Assembly (NCBI GenBank): GCA_019722365.1
Contig: JADFUC010001017.1
Coordinates: forward strand, 1 to 64,000
Source of the DNA: Lithospermum erythrorhizon
Lineage: Eukaryota > Streptophyta > Magnoliopsida > Boraginales > Boraginaceae
DNA length: 64,000 nt
Reading direction: 5' to 3'
Part shown: piece by piece, positions 43,691 to 57,560 of the stretch
How the letters are laid out: each line of letters begins with the position of its first letter
How positions within the stretch are numbered: the first letter of the stretch is position 1
The notes under the pieces: generated by a model
What the model was told of the DNA's origin: nothing
Databases searched by the model: none
The model's input: the letters and a program-made list of their open reading frames with translations, nothing else
Program-made: the position numbers and the translations under genes

Positions 43691-46600
43691 CCTAAAAACC
43701 CATGGCCTGACGTAAGCTTACAGATTGAGTAAGTCCTCGAACAAGTCCCTAAGAGTTTTGTTTTGTTTTGGTCAAGACTTTCTAGACACGCTAGTGACTC
43801 CTCCTGAAAGGTAAAAATCGATAACGCATCATAATTATCAAATTAAAATATGGGATTATTAAATTGATTAACGTAAAAATTTGAAACCACTTTATATTTT
43901 GCATTTCCATAAATGTTAATCAAGCCGAGTTAAATTGTCGAGATAAGTTAAAACGAGACGATTTAATTAAAACGACCCAAGCACCCTCACTTAAAATATC
44001 GTACCAACCCACCTGCACCACACATATAAACCAACTAAGGCCTTAAAAACACAAACCCATCTCCTTCCCTCTCACTTGCCCACGCAGTCGCACCTTCTTC
44101 CCCTTCGAAATTTTTTCCTCCATTTCTCCTCCATCTCGCAGTTCTCGGACACTAAATTTCTTTATAGTTTCCCTCATCATCCTCTTCGATTCAGTGTAAG
44201 GCCGAAACTTTTGTGTATTTCTAGTTTCCGACCAGTTGACTTTTTGTTGACTTTTGGGTTTTCAATTTTATTGCTTAATTTGATTCTCGGGGCTTTAAAT
44301 TCTAGCTGTTCTCGAGTTGAAATTAAGTGCTGAATGAGAAATTCTGGGACGCTTTTGTGGACGCTTGACTTTTAGAATTTTAGTTTGACTTCTGACTTTC
44401 GGGGATTAATATAGTATAATTATTGTTCAGCCAAAATTATAGTATGTGAGATTATAATAATCGATTTTAAGTATAGTGCTGCCGGAAAAGGCTTTGACTT
44501 TTGGGTCGATTTCTGCCTGACTATTTTAAACGTGTTAAATCTAATATAATTATATTTTTGACTTTATTATAATCTGCTTGTAGATGATATCGCGGGTTTA
44601 AAAGTTGTCGATTTAGCTTACGGCGAAATTAGTTTCTTTTATTAGTTCGAGTAGTAGTCGGGTTTCTCAGTTGTGGTGTTGTTAGAAATAGGTTTGAATT
44701 TAGTCGAAAAGCACAATTCGATTGTTCGATCGCTTTTAAGGTGTTAGTATCAAGCCAGCCAGCATGGTGGCCGAAAGTTTAAGATTTATGATTAGTCAAA
44801 CTTTGTCGCTTAGTTTATCGAAGTTTAACTAGCAATATTTTACGAAGCGACTAACGGGTATTAAAAGTTGCTAAAAGATAATTCTATATCAAAATTAGTA
44901 AGAATTGTACTTTCGGGTGTTTTGTTTAGACTTGAATTTTAAAAGCTTGCAGACGATTGATCGGCTGGGCGCTTAGCCGTACTAAATTTGGGCGCGGGAT
45001 TTATCACTGCTTGATAACCTTATTTTACGCCATGCCAAGGTAAATTGATACGCGATTACGCTGTCGCGGTTATGAACTTATTTGTTAAATGTCGTGAATT
45101 CCAGGTAACGTTGAAGTCAGTTTTGACGGTCAAGTAGATACATTGCGGTAGTACGCTCTATACGGAATCAGACTGCATATTATGGTCGCTATCTCGAGAA
45201 CGCTGCTGATCATTGCTTGTCGCTCTATCCGGGCTTGTACTAGTTACCGCGACGTTGGTCGAGTCGCTGTGCGATCGTGGTCATTATGGTTGGTATGCTG
45301 GTATGTTAGTCAGCCAGTCAAGTATTTTTGCTTACATAGAAATGGGTCACAATCTACGCAGGGATGCGGGCACAAGTAGAATCGCATGCAGTCAGGTCAA
45401 AAGGCATGGGTGCTGCTTTGTGATATCAGATGGGGCGAAAGCAGCGCGAAATTTCGCCGTGAAAAGGGATATGATATGATATTAGCGCATACATGCGTGC
45501 CGAGCCCGCCTGGCGGCAACGACATCGCCATCGGCATTGCCTTACATCATATTGACATCGCGGGATGTCACCTGGTCTCAAAGGCTCATAATACGGTCTT
45601 GCTTTTTCTCCGTGTTCTCGTTATGTCAAGTATCGCTTGCTATAACCGCTGTATCGGTAAATCCCATGCTGCTTTTGCTCGCTTGATTATACATGCCATC
45701 TCTAGGTATATCAGTAGAATAACGTAAGTCGAGTCCTTTAAAATGTGTGTAAATGCCGATGGCGGTTACTACTATCATAAGCCTATGAATACCTAGTTAT
45801 TCTTTTACCTTATATATATACGTATACTTTATCGCCATGCTTTCTATCTCTTATCATAGATCCTATCTCGATGCTGTGGTAAAAGCACACCGATACATTT
45901 CCACTAAATTGCCGAACTTACTCCCTTTCCAACCTCCGTATCGATGTTTTTTCCTCATGGGGTTTGTTCGTGAATATCCTGATTTTACTTAGGCTAGACG
46001 GCATGTGATCCTACTATCATCATTTGTTCTCATTCATTTTCTTATGTAATCAACTAAAGATTTTGATTTGGTAACAAAAATATATTAACCGGTTTAGCCG
46101 AGCATTCGTTTTGAATTTTTATGAAATGGTATTTTGATTTGTTTAGATGACGCCACGTACTGCTAAATTCCCCGTATTTAAACGCTGTTTTCAATCATTT
46201 ACTTTTATCAAACTACCGCACTAACGATTTTCAAAATGCGTTATTTTTTTCAAAGCCAACCACTCCATTAAGAATCGTATATACGCGCCGATGAATTCAC
46301 TTCAATTCGCATGGACAATTTTATGCTGGTCGTTATACTTGAGTAAGTCCCGAACAAGTCCCTAAGCCCCTGCCTTTTGAAGTGGAGTTGACTTCACCAA
46401 GTCCCAAACAAGTACTCTACTATGGCTCGACTAGTCATAGTGGTTTTCGGATACGGAAGTCCCCATGCCCCTACTATGCTTTTTTCATCTCTTATAAAAG
46501 CCAATTAAAAGCTAAGAACTTTTAACCTAATCTTTTTCACCATCCTTTTGCATGATTTTCAAGTTTCATGCCGAGAACTTTTAAAAGCAAAAAGTATACC

Positions 46601-46700
46601 TAGATTATTCCAAATTTAATTAGATTGATAAGATTTCATAGCGTGGTTTGTTCAAATCAATTATATTTACTGCGCAGAGTATCGAATGTCGAGTCAGACT
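43690..46700 (+). repeat. Possible long gypsy-type LTR (solo or remnant)
   Basis: A promoter-like point at about 44,020-44,060 (CACATATAAACC, then a C/T-rich leader) is followed by a long non-coding stretch in the style of plant gypsy U5 regions ('gttgacttttgg', 'tttgacttttgggtcga', 'catgccaaggtaaattga', 'cgctgctgatcattgcttg'). Several overlapping plus frames at 45,182-45,727 show no domain. A short phrase 'gagtaagtcc.cgaacaagtccctaag' occurs at 43,728 and 46,341. No partner LTR or pol sequence is adjacent, so identity rests on style only. Confidence 0.35.
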
Positions 46701-48010
46701 GTTCTTAATCGTGAGACAAGAGTCAGTAAACTCTGTGAATGGCTTCGTGGGTTTCAAAGCATAGGATCGTTGTAGTCAGATCAACCATTTGGAGTTACTG
46801 TGTATACGAACTCCTCGTATTTTTCCTCCATATTGATAAAAGAGCGATCTTTACCAAATCCCGAGGTCGGAAAAGTCGACAAGCCGAGCACTGCTCGCTT
46901 AAAATCATTGAAATATTTCTTTCCCTTGTCTTTCATTTTGTCTACTTTACATTATTTATGGCTTTGTTCATGCTTATATTCCGCTTTTACAATATAATTA
47001 ATTATTCTATCTATATTGTTCTTATCGCTGCATGACATTACGTAACTGTAATTCATATTAGTTAAAATTTGTAAATCAACCTTAAAATCAAAAGTGATAA
47101 AATAGTTTGTAATCCTTTATTCACTCCCATTCATGCATAAGTAATTAGTCCAATAATTAGTAAACTATAAGAGATATCATTATATAATAATACTTATTAG
47201 CTTTTACTCTATATATGAAATATAATTAATCAATATTATGGTCTAAAAATACATGCATGAATATGTATATGATTTGGTATATAATTCACTTTATCACTTA
47301 ACATTCACGACAAATCGGTACCATCATCATCTATTTGAATGACTTCTCGGTGGACTCCTTTATATTAAAAGCTATATTTTACGCCAAAATTTTAAAAGTT
47401 TTCATATCAAGTAAATATTAATCACATATATACTATTAAGGTTTAACTTTTATTAAAAAAAATTATCAAGACAAGATATACTTTTTATAAGAAGTACGTC
47501 ATATTTATTCCATCGATTTTCAATATAATTCATTTTGAGATTTCACTTTCAATGCGATATCTAATGCTAGCCATTTCTACTGCTGAAGTGATAAAATCGG
47601 TAATTTCAGAAAAGCCGCCTTTTATGTTATTTAGTTTTGTGCAAAATATTATTGTATTTCAATCATCAATTAAAATTGTTAAAAATAAATACATAAAATA
47701 AATTTAATAAGAGAGTAGCGAATAGCAACTAATAATTGTGGGCGCGATCGACGATTTACGGATTTCGTGTGGGGGCAAAAAATCCAAACCTGATCTCTGA
47801 TATTTTGAAAAGGAAAATTTGGTCTCGTTATCCGGAACTGCCTGGACGGAGCTTCCTGATATACGGATTTACCGCTTTATCGATTTTTATTAGTTTCTTT
47901 GGGGCGATTTTTTATTTACGTACGATTTTTTTATTGGGGATTTATTTTATTTATATTTTTGCCTGCATGCTTAACTATATACAATATTTATAATAAAAAT
48001 AATTTATAAC
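46701..48010. other. Intergenic sequence
   Basis: Mostly AT-rich. An 85-residue plus frame at 47,736-47,993 reads as a hydrophobic chain with two possible membrane segments, but it lies in T-rich DNA and I do not recognise it. I treat it as chance. Confidence 0.4.
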
Positions 48011-48019
48011 CCAAAGTCC

Positions 48020-48190
48020 AAAATAATAACATAATAAAATTCAAAACTCTAAATATCTAAAACATGAATAATAATAGTTCAAATGCTCTAAATACTAATA
48101 ATAAGTTCAAATGTCCAAATACAAGAATAATAATAAGTTCAATTGTCCAAATACCATAATATTACTAAATTCCAAACGTCTAAAATATAA
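48020..48190. repeat. AT-rich tandem repeat, about 28-30-bp unit, 4-5 copies
   Basis: Units close to AATAATAAGTTCAAATGTCC followed by AAATAC repeat across the segment. It lies just beyond the 3' end of the hAT transposase relic and may be that element's subterminal region. Confidence 0.8.
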
Positions 48191-48539
48191 GAAAATATCG
48201 ATATAAATCGATATATTCAAAAACACACTCAAGAAGCTACTTAAAATAAAATTCACTCCTATACAAAAATTAAATAAATATATTAGGTATTAAACATAAA
48301 ATATAAAAAGAACAAAAAATACATAATTAACATAAGAATACCTATATAAACGCATTCCATACAAATCCATCTTCCATATCAATACATCACAAAGACAATT
48401 TCGTTGTGCTCCTTCAAAAGTGTAACGCACGTATACAAAATAAAATGTATATATTAGCCAAGTAAATATAAAAACGTAAGAGAAAAAATACATAATACTC
48501 ATAAGAATATCGATATGAAATTATGAATATGGCTCATAT

Positions 48540-48900
48540 GAAGTTTTCAAACTTCAACATCTTCCACAGTATTTCAAATCGATCCGGGCATTCTAGTTTT
48601 TACCTAACTTTGAGCACACACAAGCATTTCCTCGACTGCTGGTTTCAAAAGAACTTCTATACTATTCAAAACTCTACCTCCTCGCGCTAAATGCTTGTCT
48701 TCGTATAAATCAGAGAAACTCGGAATAGCTAAAATATCTCTAGCAATCTTAGACAAAACAATATCTCGTAATTTATTTTCCACCATTCTAATTACGGCGA
48801 CGCTTAGCGTATGCTTAAGCAGGGACTTACAACTCTGTAGACATCCGTCGAGTCGATTCCATCTTCCAACTCATTGCTCGCGCACATGCCCCAATAATCC
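48540..48900 (-). pseudogene. hAT transposase, C-terminal dimerisation region
   Basis: The minus strand at 48,789-48,776 reads EWWK, followed after a frame change by LSKIARDILAIPS, then GGRVLN and VEEMLVCAQS (frame 48,786-48,604). These are the landmarks of the hAT C-terminal dimerisation domain in order (WWK, SRIARDILAIP, GGRVLD, EALVCAQ). The usual VSTVASESAFS segment between them is replaced by a diverged stretch. ADYWG upstream at about 48,900 may belong to the same frame. The catalytic core upstream is not recognisable, so this is a truncated relic. Confidence 0.78.
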
Positions 48901-49329
48901 GCCATAGTTTCAACTTCGCCAATGTAGAACGGATCCGCATTTAAGCCCACCCATAATACCTCCTGAACAATAAAATTACATTCATGTCAAACGAACAAAT
49001 ATGGAGGTACAGATTGTTCACAAATTCAACCAGAGCTTCATGCTTTGAACCAAATACTGTTAAAGACTACGCCCATTTCGCTTTTTAATTCCATCTTCAC
49101 TTCATGCTAATCCAGCTTGACCCCATGCCTGTGCTTTGTGAGGAGCAAAGACAACTTACTAATGATCCAAGTAAAGCTCTCACCCAACACCGCTTGTAGG
49201 CGTGCTATTATTTTGCTGACAGTAACCTCAAGAACATCACTTTTCTCACTCGTTAAATTAGCTAATATAAGTCGAAATCATCATAGACTAGTTCACATGT
49301 TACTACTTAAGATTTCTTACCTAAACTAA

Positions 49330-49575
49330 AGTTCATTTAATTAACTAACTGCTAATAAACTAAAATTAATACAAATAATAAACATTAATAAACAAATTAA
49401 TAAACTGAAATAATAACTTAAAATTAATAAACTGATATTAATACAAATTAATAAACTAAAATTAATAAAACAACTGAAATAAAAAACAAATCAAATAATA
49501 AATAAAATAATAAGCATTTGAAATAATAACTTAAAATAATAAACATTTCAAATAATAACTTAAAATTCGAATAAA
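49330..49575. repeat. Low-complexity AT repeats ('attaataaac' and 'aaataataactta')
   Basis: Two simple families follow each other: ATTAATAAACT-type units at 49,360-49,470 and AAATAATAACTTAAAATAAT units at 49,500-49,570. Confidence 0.75.
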
Positions 49576-52029
49576 ACAAATTTGACTCCAAGCAAGGCCT
49601 CGGTTGCTCAATCGGCACAGAAAGCCAATCGGCAATCGGCAATAGAGGGAGTGAAAATGCTTGGGGTTTTTTTCGTGCTAAGGCTGCTTGTTAATCGCAG
49701 TGTGAGAATTAAGAAAATACGGGGCTTAAGATATAATTCTTATTTTAAAATAATAATAATACTGAATCGACTGACCGATTAAAAACTGTCCGCCCAGACT
49801 TATCACCGGATCTAGTCCGTTCACGAAAATATCGGTTAAAATCGGGTCCGGTCCGGCCGGGCTTTATCCGAAAATCCTACTTGCATCGGATTCCGACGAA
49901 CGATTTTTATCCGAGCCTCAACCGAAGCCCTACTACTAATCAATCGGTAAGTTGATATTTTCTAACAATAATAAATAAAATAAACATAAGGTGTATTTTT
50001 ATTATTAAAAGAGAAAATGATATTTTCTAACAATAAATATAATTACATAACGCTAAGATTATTTTATTAAACTCTTCAAATCTTAAGAAGAATAATAATG
50101 GTAATAAAACTTTTAAATCTATTATTAAATTATATTTTTAAAAATTATAAGAAATCATATAATTATGAACAAAACAAATTTATAATATGAATCAAAAAGA
50201 ATAATTACTTTATTTATTATCTTAATTTTAAATGTCAAAATAAAGGAATACGCCAAGTAACGCATGCATATTTACTAGTTTACATTAATGTACGAGGTCA
50301 AAATTATCATAATTACTAGAACGGGTTAAAGGTTAAAAAAAAACAAATTTAAACAATGCCGTCTCGCCATTTTCCAAGATTTGTTACCGGTAAATTATGT
50401 TTAAATTTTTTCATATTTTAGATACATATGTTTAATCTTAACTATCATTCGATCTCTATATTAATCAAATATCGTATTAACTATTATGATTTGGCTTAAT
50501 TCTTCATATTTATACTCTTAAAATTTTAATTGATGAGAAGTTACATTTATTTGAAAAATTATTAAATTTATAAATAATATTAAAATATGTAAAATAATAA
50601 TATATTTTTAATTAAATAAATAATAATGTTAATATAAACACACAAAAAAAATTTAGTAAGTTTATACACTTGTTGAAAATGAACTCAATAAATTTAATTT
50701 TTGATAAATTATATATCACTTTTTTGATATTTTATTTGATTAATATATAATATATTTTGAAACAATTTACTAAATATTTTGGCATTATACTTAAAAAAAA
50801 TTCTAAAGAGTTTTTACTTGTAATAGAAATTCCAAAAATATATCTCATTTTTGACTAATTTGTCAGTAGTGAGAAAAAATGATGATTAAGATACAAATTT
50901 AAAATTTGCTAATTTATTTTCACAAAGTCAAATCTTCCTTAGATGTTGACCTAAAGGAGTATTAAATACGCGGCGTGATAACAAGAATCGGTTAAGCTAA
51001 ATCGTGTAAGGACCGGTAATATGTCATAATATGAAAAATTTAATAATCTAATTCATATTTAAGATAAAAACACTTAAAACTCATATGTACGCTATTAACC
51101 GAATTTGTTACATACATTTTAAATACCAGTTGTTTTTATTTTTGTTTTGAGTACATTAAAAGAAGTATTACTAAAAATATAGAAGTAAAATATGGGAAAA
51201 TTAATTAACTGATGCTACTCTCGAATTCATTTTTGACTATTGGAGTGTAATGGAAAGAAGAATCAGCACTCATAACTTTACAAAGGTTTTTATGAGTGAA
51301 TGCAAAGAAGAATTTTTATTATTTATTTAAAGTTTACAAAAATAAAAATTCAATGGAGTGAAAAAATTTCACCATGCGCTTTATCAAATCGAAAAAGATC
51401 ACTATCCAAACTTACGATCCCCAAGTCATTTGTCGACGCATTTCCGAGACGCTTGACTTGAACTTCGAGGAAATTTCTGGTGATGTAGCCTCGCTGACTC
51501 AAGCCCTCGACTTAAGTTCTCGATTTGGATTTGGATTTGGATAGAAGCTCTCCATGACGAAATTCTGATACGCTGCCCTACTGATGGATCGAGATTAGTC
51601 CTGACGGAGCATTGGCCCAAAGTTCTGAGTCTTAATAAATAAGATTCTACGCCGGGCCGCGCGAACTCGGACTGGGGTCTTATACTGACCGGTCTATGTC
51701 AAATCGGACACTTTACCGAAGAATCGGTTTATAAGGCCATTTCACCTTTTATGACTAAGTAGCTCGATACGCTACTTGTCTTTTATGATTTGACTGCCTC
51801 GCGAAATGACGCAGAGATACAGTGTTTCGTCAAGAACGTGAGCTTCTCGCTTTATATTACATGTGCCAGTTTTTAAGCAGCCTTATCATAGCCACGAGGT
51901 GGGGCTTTATAGATTCGCCCCACTCCATTTGATTTAAGCCATGGGTTAAATGTGACGCTTCACCAGACATAACGGTCATAGTGCAAATTTTTATCGTTGT
52001 AATGATTTATCGCATGTATGCCGTGATTT
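49576..52029. other. Intergenic sequence
   Basis: 49,770-49,940 is GC-rich with 'cgggtccggtccggccggg' words, probably the end of an old DNA element. 50,000-51,400 is very AT-rich with nothing visible. 51,420-51,640 has a short GATTTG microsatellite (51,528-51,541). No gene is supported. Confidence 0.4.
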
Positions 52030-53000
52030 GTCAGAACTCGGTTGACGATATCGATCAATTTATTGTGGGCGTTAGCAATGTATTTCCTCGCCTCGGAATC
52101 CAGCCTATAAGGACCGAATGTTCAACAGATTCCTATATCCTGAACTTCACGAATCAAACCTCGGGGAGATTTTTCACGTTGCTCACGCAAGCATTTATAA
52201 ATAATCGCGCTATTTGAAATTATTCCCCTCGAATATTCGAAGTGTTCTCGGTAGTCTTATACCGACATCATCGATTTTCGCTTCTAACTCAAGCACCATC
52301 GCTACGACAATAATCTTGATTTTTAGGTACCTATTTCGTTGCCCTGGATGTTTTCCAAATTCACCAAAGCTTTCTACTCTGCATTTAAACATTTAACTTA
52401 ATTTCAGCCATCCTCTCAGATTTTCTCGTATATTTTCAGTACGAAATTGCTATAATTTTCTAAATTTAGGGGTATTTATAGTTTTTCACGGCTTCGATTT
52501 GGCTTGGCTTTAATTTTAAAAGACAAGATTCTAATCGTCAATTTTGAACACGCAAGACCGAATAAATAAAATTTAAAATTACTTTGCCTCCAAGTAATAA
52601 AAAGAGGCGCTTATTTTGAGTAAAAAAGAAGGCTTGCATTCTTTTTCTGGTGCCAAATATATTTTATACTGACCTCGGAACTTTGAGGCCTTATTTTGAT
52701 CCCCTACAACCTCCTGCTGGGCTTCATTTCAACCCCAAAACTTTCAGAAATTACTTTTAGCCCCTGCGCTGATTTATCCCCAATAAAATCATGGGTTTTT
52801 TAAATTTAACCCTAAATTTAATAAATACTCCTGTGGCTACTTCTCCTAAACCCTCGTCTACACGGCGATTTTACATTAATTTTAAGATTCGATCTAGTAG
52901 AATCCTAACCACTTGTCACTTTAAAGGCTCGAATTTAAGAATTGGATTAAATCGCCTTAATCATTTTAATTATTTAATAAATTTTCACCTGCCAATAATA
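52030..53000 (-). repeat. LTR-like promoter repeat, copy B (inverted relative to copy A)
   Basis: Its reverse complement shares ordered blocks with 21,380-22,310, including 'ggggttgaaatgaag', 'ccttcttttttac', 'ttacttggaggcaaagtaa', 'caaaattgacgattagaatc', a TATA-like CTATAAATACC, 'gaggtttgattcgtga' and 'ggaaatacattgctaa'. Frames at 51,981-52,396 on both strands lie in the transcribed-leader part and are not supported as genes. Confidence 0.6.
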
Positions 53001-55180
53001 AACACCATATCTTCTTGTAAACATAAAGGATGCTAATAAATGAATTGTACTCGTCCTTTACCTTTTACCTTTAAGTATTGACAGATTAATATTATTATTA
53101 GTATATTGTACTGAGAATTGAGGATCGTAGTCATTTTAATTTGAATTATAGTACTAGTACTGTATCTGCAGAATTACTTTTATTTTATATATATTGTGCT
53201 AGTTTAATTTTATTGATCAAAATGAGGCAATTAGGATGGTAAAACATTGATTGTATTATTCCGTTAATAATTTACGGACATTTATGACAAGGGTTATGCG
53301 TCCAAATTTAAAAGCTTATTTGATTGCTAATACCTTTTAAATTTACAAAGCGAAGATGATATTCATAAAAATTTATAAGGGGTAGAGTGTAAGTTACCTT
53401 AAATTTTGTAGTTATATTATGAAAATTAATAATAAAATACATTATGAAAATATTTTAAACAAAATTGAAATACTATCATTTTTATATTTATTACAATAAA
53501 TTGGAAATAATATATAATAAAAAGACAATTACCGTTATGATTTAGACCCCTAAATTACTCCCGAGGAGTTCCAAACAATTACAATGCATAACGCACGGAA
53601 TTGAAGTTTCAATAAATAAACACACACAAGCACTATACGCGCTTATCCCCAGAGGCTGTAATTCTACATCGCCGCATCCACTAATTAATCAAAAGATTGC
53701 TATGTGCCCCTTACCATTTGCTGGGCTTCATCGCTTGAGTATTTTATTATCATCAAAAAATTTAACAACAAAGCCTTACCAAGCACAAAAGATAAACTCG
53801 TGTTTCCTTCGCCAGTGCCTTTATTCTTTGTCTTTACGCATTCTACGATTTCAGATGATAATCATCTCATGTAAAATACTTTCATTATCAGTCACATACT
53901 CGGATCATCAAGTCATCCAAAATCTCGACCAACAAGATTTCGTCACCAAGTAATCTTTGTGATTCTCGTCAACAAATTTTCTAGATTCTTGGCCAACAAG
54001 ATTCAAACACCCGAAAATACGCTTTATAATTCAACAACAAGGAAAAATAAAGATTTCACCGAATAGCTTAATAAAAAAAGACTCTTGCTAATAATTAAAA
54101 AAGCCTTTAATTCGGGTAAACTCACATCTATCGCTAAATACGAAGTTAAAAAATATGGAACAAATAAAAATATACCTCTATCTCTCAAGTAATGAAATTA
54201 AAGTAATCACTGCTTTTTTCTGCAAATGTCAGCAAGCCGCAAGGCACGTGATAATTCTGGCAATAGCAAGAAGCAAGAAGTGAGAGTAGATCTGCGAATC
54301 TAAGATTCCAAATGCAGCGCAAACAAACATCATTTCTCGCTCTAAAAGATTATTCATTTTTAATTTTATAATTATACCTTTTAAATTTCGATCATAAATA
54401 TATTTATTCAGATTATATAATATTTCCGATAAAAAAAATATATCAACACAAATAAAAGATTAAATTTATTTTTATCGATATAATTTTCTATAAAAAAGTT
54501 AATTATATAATATAAACAAAAATATTTACACGAATTTAAAAATATAATTTTTAAAAAAGCTTAAAAGCGACACTCTTTTATAACGGATGAGTAATAATAT
54601 ATTGACGACAAATCGTTAATTTCAATTATACTAATAACCTATGACCTCGCAGGCTGAATCTGAATAATTTCCATAGAATTTCTTTTTAAAATGAAAAAAT
54701 GAAACCGATGATGTTCTACATTCATGCTTTTGTGTTAAATTACCTATCAAATCTACCTTACTAAGCTATAATGTATGAATGCACATATTGATCTCAGATT
54801 GTATGATCTCAGATTGGTGTTAAACACCGCCAATGATAGATAAATTACAAATATCTCAGATTGCATCAAATATACGCGAAGAAACTAAAGCTTCTACCTA
54901 ATTCGCTATCATCCCAAAGTCATACGGTATGCCAGCCTCGATTCATTTATGGCCTATAAAATATTCTCCTCCGAAATCTCACGCAAACTCCTCGAATCAC
55001 TAATTACAATAATCCACCACTCATATACGGTAACTAATCAGAGGTTTTAATTTACTTGGTATGATCTCGTTAGTGCATTTAGTATTGGCTAAGTTATGTT
55101 GTTTTATCAATGATATGTCAATTGTTATTCCAAGTATCACGGGTTTGATCAATAAAGATACGGATTAAAAAATAAGTAAT
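53001..55180. other. AT-rich intergenic sequence
   Basis: No conserved frame. The 83-residue plus frame 53,702-53,953 has no motif. Toward 54,900-55,180 the sequence becomes more mixed and may include the start of the next LTR. Confidence 0.4.
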
Positions 55181-55514
55181 ATGGACTATGATATATACCA
55201 TCAGAAATATCGAGCATGGGGCCATCCACTTAAACGCATGTCGGTCCAATAGATTGTGAGTGTCCTAACGACACGTTGGGCTACAAGATATAAGACTCCC
55301 AGCAGTTCCCCGAACAGCCTCAGACTACGCCTATAAATACCAAAGCGCATCTATTTCACCATTCGGTATAATCTAAAATTCTATTCCTTAAGTGATTTCA
55401 TCATGGCTCCCTGATTACTAACTTAAAAAAGACGGAAATGGCTCCTGCTGATCGCATTCCCACCTCACACTTTTGGAAGTTCAAACGCCACTCCCGAGGA
55501 TCATTCACTCGCTG
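55180..55514 (+). repeat. 5' LTR (3' portion) of the Tat-like gypsy element
   Basis: It aligns with 58,400-58,605. A TATA-like CCTATAAATACC lies at 55,331-55,342. It ends at ...CTGCA; the next bases, CGATCGCCTACCGGGCGAA (55,521 on), resemble the GGCGCCGTTGCCGGGGA type of primer binding site. The true start is not located. Confidence 0.6.
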
Positions 55515-55549
55515 CAAGCGCGATCGCCTACCGGGCGAATGTAAGAGAA

Positions 55550-56760
55550 ATGGCCACCACCAACAAATACATACCTGGGGATCACACCCCTCCCGGTATT
55601 TCACCAATAAATGAAACCCCTAACGGAGATATTCATGATAGCGACAAAATTTAGTGTTTCACCTCGCTAGTGAAAGTATATCCAAAGACAAGTCGATCAA
55701 ATTTCGAAAGAGATAAAGCTTGCTCGCGAGCAGCGGATACCATCGTAAGAGGCAACTTCGCTTTATAAGAGTATATGCCATGAGTCATATATATTTATCA
55801 TTTATCTCTTATATATTACCTCACTCTTACAGCCCGCTTATATACATCTTCCATTATACGCATTACGATATTTAAGAGTCATTATTTCCTGGGACGACGG
55901 CGCAACAACGGGTGATTTGTGGCGGATGCCAATGGGTATTATCGCAAAGAGCTTCTGCTGGCCTTAAAAAGTGGAGTTCGATTTAATTCAAACAGACGCG
56001 CTAGCCTCCTTTCCAAGAATAGCAACCGTGCTTACGCCAAGAAGAATGTCATTTAAATACGCTTAAATGTTGCGGCACATACCACTACAATATAGAATGG
56101 TATCGGGCGAATTCATAGTTACATTTAAACAAATTTTGGCTCAAATGACTATTACAATGAAATCTATATGAATATCTATGCAGTGATTTCCAAATAGTCT
56201 AACTAGTAATGCATCGACCGGGTATATACGGAGTTACCAAAGAATTTATCGATTCTACGCTTAGTACAAATGGAGTGCCTTTCATAGCAAAATACGCCAT
56301 TAATCCATTACAAGCAAAGCCAAGACGTGGCGAGTTTTTAATGGATTTGAACGAGGACTTACGCGAATCCCTCGTAGCTCTCCATGAGCGATATAAATCC
56401 ATTCTGAATAACATACCAAGCACTGATAATAAGATTGTGTATATGGCGTTTTACCGTGGCCTTAACTATGCCAAATAGAAAAAACTTTGATATCGATACC
56501 CACTAACAAAGGACGAGCTGACTGGTCAATAAGCATATCGACTGAGAATTAAGAGGAAAGCATATCCTTACAAATAATTCTCGAGAAAAAGTCAACTCTA
56601 AACGACCTTACAAGGTTCATCGAAGAGACCACAGTTCGGGGACAAACAGCGACAGGGGAAAATTTTCAAAGAGGCCTTATTCCCTCCACGCAAAAAGAGC
56701 TACTTATGTACTCAAACTGGGCTTCAAGTCACTCACAAGGGTCACACATCATCAAAGGAT
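55550..56760 (+). pseudogene. Gypsy gag (Tat-like element)
   Basis: An ATG at 55,550 opens MATTNKYIPGDHTPPGISPI, ending after 34 codons at a stop. The frame 56,209-56,478 contains FLMDLNEDLRESLVALHERY then VYMAFYRGL, the 'L..I.Q...ESLR.Y..R.......AF..GL' core of retrotransposon gag. Further on, RPYKVHRRDHSS and related basic readings correspond to the region before the zinc knuckle. Frame changes separate these blocks. Confidence 0.7.
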
Positions 56761-57189
56761 CGCCATCTTTGAGATTTATTCCGACGGCGAATAAAAAATT
56801 ATTGCCAAAAATTACCACGCATTTAGGCCAAGCAGCTTAATGTAGATGTTTCGCTTACTACGAATACTATGGTAATACGGTCATAACATCATGAAATGGG
56901 AGTCATTATATGTCATGAGATTTATAAATTGGACAAGAGATTTACATTGAAGAGTTTCATGACACAAGTGGGTACGCCGCAAGTGGCCAAGTCCACAAAA
57001 GCAGAAACATAAATTATTCACGTAGGCGCTGCCAAGGCGAGTCCACCCCCATGAAGAAAATAGAATGGGACACTATCGCTTCTACCGGGCCGGGTCACAT
57101 CGAGTTACAATCTCCTGGTCGCGCTTTTATGCGATTCGAGGAATTCAAGAAGAATTATGAGAGAAGATATTCTTTTAAATCTTCCGCCC

Positions 57190-57560
57190 CTATTTCAGGT
57201 TGGTGCTATTTCATTTTCTCGAGGTCGACATAAGTGCATCGGTGACGCCATACGACGATCCAAAGAGCTCTAGCTCCAAATATCATGAATTACAAATTTT
57301 GGATGTGATATCAGGACACGGTAGCTCTGATGATATTCTATACATGTCTACATACGACAAACCGGGTTTACCTCGCAATATGTCATAGCCTAACGACACC
57401 CCACTCACTAAGCCTACTTTTTGGCTTTCTATGTATCCAATGAGGACGGTTCGAGCAACAAAAAAGTCAACAACAAACGTGAGCCCAATTCAATAGTCGA
57501 TATCCCGTGATTCATCCTATAAATGGGTTTCGAGATATTATTTTCAAAGGATTTCGGTAC
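57190..57560 (+). pseudogene. Gypsy aspartic protease (Tat-like element)
   Basis: Frame 57,200-57,388 reads VTPYDDPKSSSSKYHELQIL then GHGSSDDILYMSTYDKPGLP, closely following the 'YPHDDPLV....NY.VHR.LVDGGSSVDILF..TY.K.GL' region of Tat and Athila-type proteases. The active-site D(G/T)GSS is altered to GHGSS, so the catalytic Asp is missing. Sequence to about 57,560 may hold the following hydrophobic block. Confidence 0.75.

Noticed and set aside
45182..45727. Three overlapping plus frames (65, 88 and 113 residues)
   Set aside because: They overlap one another in different frames inside LTR-style sequence, with no domain.
47736..47993. 85-residue plus frame with hydrophobic segments
   Set aside because: T-rich DNA yields Phe/Ile/Leu runs by chance. 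No family resemblance and no promoter-like context.
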